NCBI RefSeq assembly: GCF_003932505.1
Contig: NZ_QZMU01000001.1
Location: 1,860,001 to 1,924,000 of the forward strand
Reading direction: 5' to 3'
From: Thiohalobacter thiocyanaticus
Lineage (GTDB): Bacteria > Pseudomonadota > Gammaproteobacteria > Thiohalobacterales > Thiohalobacteraceae
DNA length: 64,000 nucleotides
Shown: piece by piece, positions 60,792 to 64,000 of the stretch
How positions within the stretch are numbered: the stretch's first letter is position 1
Layout: each line of letters begins with the position of its first letter
Position numbers and translations under genes: made by a program
The notes under the pieces: model-generated
What the model was told of the DNA's origin: nothing
The model's input: the letters and a program-made list of their open reading frames with translations, nothing else
Database searches by the model: none

Positions 60792-61355
60792 TTAGCGCCG
60801 GCGGGCTCGGTCAGGCGGGGGTCGGTGCTGGTCCTCACCGCCGGCGTCCAGCCGCTGGACGATCTCGCGCACCACGTCCTTGACGCTGCGGCCGTCGGTC
60901 TCGATCACCAGGCTGGCCAGCTCGCGGTACCGAGGCTCGCGTTCGGCCATGAGGGTTTCCAGCCGGGCGCGCGGGTTTTCGGTCTGCAGCAGGGGGCGGT
61001 TGCGGTCGCGGGCGGTGCGGGCCAGCTGCTGATCCACCGAGGTATGCAGGTAGATGACGGTGCCGCGTTCGGCCAGGTGGCGGCGATTGATCTCGCGGGT
61101 GACGGCGCCGCCGCCTGTGGCCAGCACGATGTCCTGCATGCGGGTCAGGTCGTCGATGACCTCGGCCTCGCGGCGACGGAAGCCTTCCTCGCCTTCCTTT
61201 TCGAAGATGAAGGGGATATCCACGCCGGTGCGCAGCTCGATCTCGCGGTCGCTGTCGTGAAAATCACGGTGCAGACTGCGCGCGAGCTGGCGGCCGATGG
61301 TGGATTTGCCGGCCCCCATCGGCCCGACCAGAAATAAATTGCCCGGCATTTTCAT
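60792..61355 (-). CDS. aroK: Shikimate kinase
   Basis: A 187-residue P-loop kinase that phosphorylates shikimate. Walker [12 protein letters not shown] (about 11-21), [11 protein letters not shown] with the shikimate-binding Asp, GFRRREAEV and VLATGGGAV, and the lid RDRNRPLL. It lies between pilQ and aroB as in many gammaproteobacteria. Both possible ATG codons (61355 and 61349) are inside a perfect hairpin (61340-61363) and no Shine-Dalgarno is visible, so initiation may depend on translation from pilQ or on melting. Confidence 0.95.
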   Translation of the reverse strand: MKMPGNLFLVGPMGAGKSTIGRQLARSLHRDFHDSDREIELRTGVDIPFIFEKEGEEGFRRREAEVIDDLTRMQDIVLATGGGAVTREINRRHLAERGTVIYLHTSVDQQLARTARDRNRPLLQTENPRARLETLMAEREPRYRELASLVIETDGRSVKDVVREIVQRLDAGGEDQHRPPPDRARRR

Positions 61356-61363
61356 GCCGGGCA
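61340..61363 (-). promoter_or_regulatory. Perfect 10-bp hairpin with GAAA tetraloop over the aroK start codon
   Basis: The minus strand reads TGCCCGGCAT-GAAA-ATGCCGGGCA. The arms are exact inverted copies and the loop is of the stable GNRA class. Both in-frame ATG codons of aroK are inside. No T-run follows, so it is not a standard terminator of pilQ. Confidence 0.6.
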
Positions 61364-61410
61364 GGTATGCCAGAAAAGGCGGGGTGGGGCAAGCCCGATG
61401 CGGCTCGCCC

Positions 61411-63570
61411 TCAGTTGACGCGCAGGCTCTGTTTGATGATCTTCGGGGTGACGAAGATCAGCAGCTCGGTCTTGTCGTCCTGCCTGCGGGTCTGGCGGAA
61501 CAGGACACCGACACCGGGCAGGTCGCCGAAGAACGGCACCTTGTCCACCTCGTTGAGCTGGGTCTGCTCGTAGATGCCGCCCAGCACCACGGTGTCGCCA
61601 TTGTCGACCAGCACCTGGGTGGAGACGTTGCGGGTGTTGATGCTGGGTACGCCGGCGAAGACCTGGCCCACGCTGTCCTTGCTGACGGCGAGGTCCATGA
61701 TGATGCGGTCATCGGGCGTGATCTGCGGGGTGACCTTCAGCTCCAGTACCGCTTCCTTGAAGCTGACCGAGGTCGCGCCGCTGGAGGAGGCCTCCTGGTA
61801 GGGGATCTCCACGCCCTGCTGGATGGTGGCCTCGTGCTGGTTGGAGGTGATCACGCGCGGGTTGGACAGTACCTCGCCGCGGCCCTCGGCCTGCATCGCG
61901 GACAGCTCCAGGCGCAGCAGGTCGCGGCCGACGCGGCCGACCAGCAGGTTGAGTGCCCCTGCGGGATCACCCACCGGAAGGTCAACCATCAGGGCTTCGT
62001 TGCCGCTGCCGGCGGGATTCTCGATGCCGACCACGCCGCCCGGAGGGGCCAGGTCGCCGGGCAGTCCGCCGCCGATGATGCCGCGGGTCTCGTTCTGGAA
62101 GACGTCGTTCTTGGTCAGGCCGAGCTTGACACCGAGATCGCGGGCGAAGTCGTCATTGGCGATGACGATGCGCGATTCGATCATCACCTGGCGGACCGGG
62201 ATGTCCAGGCTGGTGATCAGGCGCCGGATGTCCTCCAGCCGCTCGGCGGTGTCCTTGATCAGCAGGGTGTTGGTGCGCTGGTCGATGGTCACTGAGCCGC
62301 GCTCGGACAGCAGGCTGGAATCGCCCTGCCCGCCTTCGCCCGAGAGCAGGGAGGCCAGTTCACCGGCTTTGGCATAGTTGACCTGAATGAACTCGGAGAA
62401 CAGCGGGGCCAGTTCCTCGATCTGTTTCTGGGATTCCAGTTCCAGCTTCTCGCGCGCGGCCAGTTCCTCGCTGGGCGCGACCAGGATCACGTCATCGTTC
62501 TTGCGCATGGCCAGGCCCTTGGTCTTGAGCACGATGTCCAGGGCCTGGTCCCAGGGCACGTTCTGCAGGCGCAGGGTGATGTTGCCGCTGACGGTGTCGC
62601 TGACCACGATGTTGGTGCTGGTGAAGTCGGCGATCAGCTGCAGTACGGAGCGTACCTCGATGTCCTGGAAATTCAGCGACAGACGCTCGCCGGTGTAACC
62701 GACCTCCTCGCGCTGGCGCTGTTCCTGCTCTTCCTTGCTGACCTCGCGCACCTCGACGGTGAACAGCTCGTCGGACTGGTAGGCGATATGCTCGTACTCG
62801 CCTTGCGGGGCGATGGTCACGCGTACATTGCCGCCCTGGCTGCGGGTGTCGATGGTCTGTACCGGGGTGGCAAAATCGACCACGTCCAGTCGCCGTTCCA
62901 GGGATTCGGGCAGCAGGGTGTTCTGGATGTCCAGTACCACCTTGCCGGCTTCCTGGCGCATGTCGATCGGGATATTGGGCGTTGACAGATGGATCATGAC
63001 TCGGCCCTCGCCGTCCGGGCCCCGGCGGAAGTCGACGTTCTCGATGCGGCTGCCGCGGTTGGCGGTTGCCGCTGGTGCCGGGCTGTTGCCGGTGGCTGCG
63101 GTGTGACTGGCGGCGGCATCGCCGGCGCCGATGGTCAGTACGATCCGGTTGCCCTCGCTCTTCAGATCATAGGGTGCGCTCTCAACCAGATTGAGTACCA
63201 CGCGGGTGCGGCCCTGGGCCTCGATCGCGGTCAGGCTCTTGGCCAGGCCGACGCCGATGTTCCGTGACTTGCTGCCCAGCTGGTTGGTGGTGTTGGGGAG
63301 GTCCAGCGCGATCCGGGCCGGGTTGTCGATGGTGAAGCTCAGCGGTTTTTCCGCCGGCTCGGCCATATTCAGCGTGATCTGCACCTTGTTGCCGGGCAGG
63401 GAGGAGACGTCCACACCCTGCAGTGCGTTCTCCTGGGCCGCCAGGGCATGGGAAAACACCAGGACGGCGAGGCCGATCAGGAGGGATTGCAGTCGGGTCA
63501 TGATGGTATCCGGTCTGGTCTGGGCCTGCGGGCGGCTGAGACGGTTGTGGGCAATGTGCATTGAGATCAT
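61411..63570 (-). CDS. pilQ: Type IV pilus secretin PilQ
   Basis: A 719-residue secretin from this start: signal peptide ending HALAAQ, two AMIN peptidoglycan-binding domains ([31 protein letters not shown]), STN/secretin N domains ([39 protein letters not shown]) and the C-terminal pore ([38 protein letters not shown]). It forms the outer-membrane gate for type IV pili. Starts at 63597 (overlapping the pilP stop as ATGA), 63570 and 63501 are possible; 63570 has GGGGGG seven bases before it, while 63501 sits nearest the signal peptide. Last pil gene, before aroK. Confidence 0.93.
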   Translation of the reverse strand: MISMHIAHNRLSRPQAQTRPDTIMTRLQSLLIGLAVLVFSHALAAQENALQGVDVSSLPGNKVQITLNMAEPAEKPLSFTIDNPARIALDLPNTTNQLGSKSRNIGVGLAKSLTAIEAQGRTRVVLNLVESAPYDLKSEGNRIVLTIGAGDAAASHTAATGNSPAPAATANRGSRIENVDFRRGPDGEGRVMIHLSTPNIPIDMRQEAGKVVLDIQNTLLPESLERRLDVVDFATPVQTIDTRSQGGNVRVTIAPQGEYEHIAYQSDELFTVEVREVSKEEQEQRQREEVGYTGERLSLNFQDIEVRSVLQLIADFTSTNIVVSDTVSGNITLRLQNVPWDQALDIVLKTKGLAMRKNDDVILVAPSEELAAREKLELESQKQIEELAPLFSEFIQVNYAKAGELASLLSGEGGQGDSSLLSERGSVTIDQRTNTLLIKDTAERLEDIRRLITSLDIPVRQVMIESRIVIANDDFARDLGVKLGLTKNDVFQNETRGIIGGGLPGDLAPPGGVVGIENPAGSGNEALMVDLPVGDPAGALNLLVGRVGRDLLRLELSAMQAEGRGEVLSNPRVITSNQHEATIQQGVEIPYQEASSSGATSVSFKEAVLELKVTPQITPDDRIIMDLAVSKDSVGQVFAGVPSINTRNVSTQVLVDNGDTVVLGGIYEQTQLNEVDKVPFFGDLPGVGVLFRQTRRQDDKTELLIFVTPKIIKQSLRVN

Positions 63571-63589
63571 CCTGTTTCCCCCCATGGGA

Positions 63590-64000
63590 TCATTCACTGA
63601 GCGCGAGCGAGGCCTGGCGTTCGATCCAGCCTCCCAGCCCGTCCGGAACGATTTCCACTAACTCGATTTCATATTCCGTGATGTTGACGATTTTGCCGTG
63701 ATTCTGCCCCAGGTGGTTGCCCGGCTGAACCCGGTGAATGGTGCCGTCATTGGCGCGTACCAGCGCCCAGGACTGGCCGCCCTGATCCAGCGTGCCGACC
63801 ATGCGCAGGGTGTCCAGCGGGAAGGACTCCAGCGCCTCGCGGGGACGGTTGCTGTCCGGCCGCACGCCATTGTCGCGGCTCTCGGTCAGGATGTCGTCCG
63901 GAGCGCCGCCGGCACTGGGTCGGAAGGGGCTGCGCAGTTCGCCCGCCTGGTAGAGAAAGGTCTCGTAGGGCTTGAACTCGGGCAGGGGTTCGACGCGTGT
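63590..64000 (-). CDS. pilP: Type IV pilus lipoprotein PilP, 5' end outside the window
   Basis: The last 136 codons of pilP. The frame is open from the right edge (EPLPEFKPYETFLYQAGELRSPF) and includes REALESFPLDTLRMVGTL, ALVRANDGTIHRVQPGNHLG and NITEYEIELVEIV, which is the HR-domain region that binds the PilQ N domains. The Cys lipobox would be beyond the edge. The stop overlaps a possible pilQ ATG. pilM, pilN and pilO are expected further right. Confidence 0.93.
   Translation of the reverse strand, partial: TRVEPLPEFKPYETFLYQAGELRSPFRPSAGGAPDDILTESRDNGVRPDSNRPREALESFPLDTLRMVGTLDQGGQSWALVRANDGTIHRVQPGNHLGQNHGKIVNITEYEIELVEIVPDGLGGWIERQASLALSE

Overview
This 64 kb window is a stretch of GC-rich, gene-dense bacterial chromosome. 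Protein content and gene order point to a gammaproteobacterium. The run pilP-pilQ-aroK-aroB-(dgt-WGR)-damX-gltB-gltD-...-hemE and the run priA-argS-SPOR protein are arrangements known from Pseudomonas and relatives. PEP-CTERM proteins, FetAB, TspO and several c-di-GMP enzymes suggest an environmental, surface-associated organism of the Chromatiales/Ectothiorhodospiraceae type. That last placement is inference. No rRNA, tRNA, CRISPR array, intact IS element or prophage was recognised.

Left third (1-17,600): a glucan biosynthesis gene cut by the window edge (opgG), an orphan ParA-like ATPase, an ATP-grasp/CocE-type hydrolase pair, a DUF188 protein, hspQ, a methyltransferase, a GMC dehydrogenase with its Tat-signal small subunit, tspO, rnk, and a protein joining two CDGSH iron-sulfur domains to a glutamate-synthase-like domain. 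Between 13,600 and 16,100 a GNAT acetyltransferase gene has been duplicated. One copy has decayed, and an AT-rich segment with a PEP-CTERM-like secreted protein sits between the copies. A second, 51-residue PEP-CTERM protein lies at 10,730.

Middle third (18,000-44,700): uvrD with a LexA-box candidate upstream, a small outer-membrane barrel, a PAS-GGDEF-EAL protein, a TRAP solute-binding protein broken by one extra base, the fetAB iron exporter, divergent speE and speA with two small followers, a TonB receptor, a response-regulator diguanylate cyclase, the SPOR-argS-priA group, a non-coding stretch rich in DnaA boxes, outer-membrane phospholipase A, and the three-gene pnt transhydrogenase operon.

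Right third (44,000-64,000): an HNH nuclease, a fructosamine-kinase-like protein, a GGDEF-EAL sensor overlapping a small periplasmic protein gene, hemE, gltD, gltB, a DamX-like cell-division protein, a lone WGR protein, dgt, aroB, aroK, pilQ and pilP (cut by the right edge). Nearly all of these are on the minus strand.

Two kinds of non-coding repeat recur. Seven intergenic spacers hold long inverted-repeat elements built of short periodic words; three different gaps hold palindromes of the form GTCGGTG...CACCGAC. No obviously new multi-gene defence or biosynthetic system is visible. The most unusual items are these repeat families, the DnaA-box cluster, the aroK start codon inside a hairpin, the terminator abutting rnk, the CDGSH-glutamate-synthase fusion, and the GGDEF-EAL/periplasmic-protein overlap.
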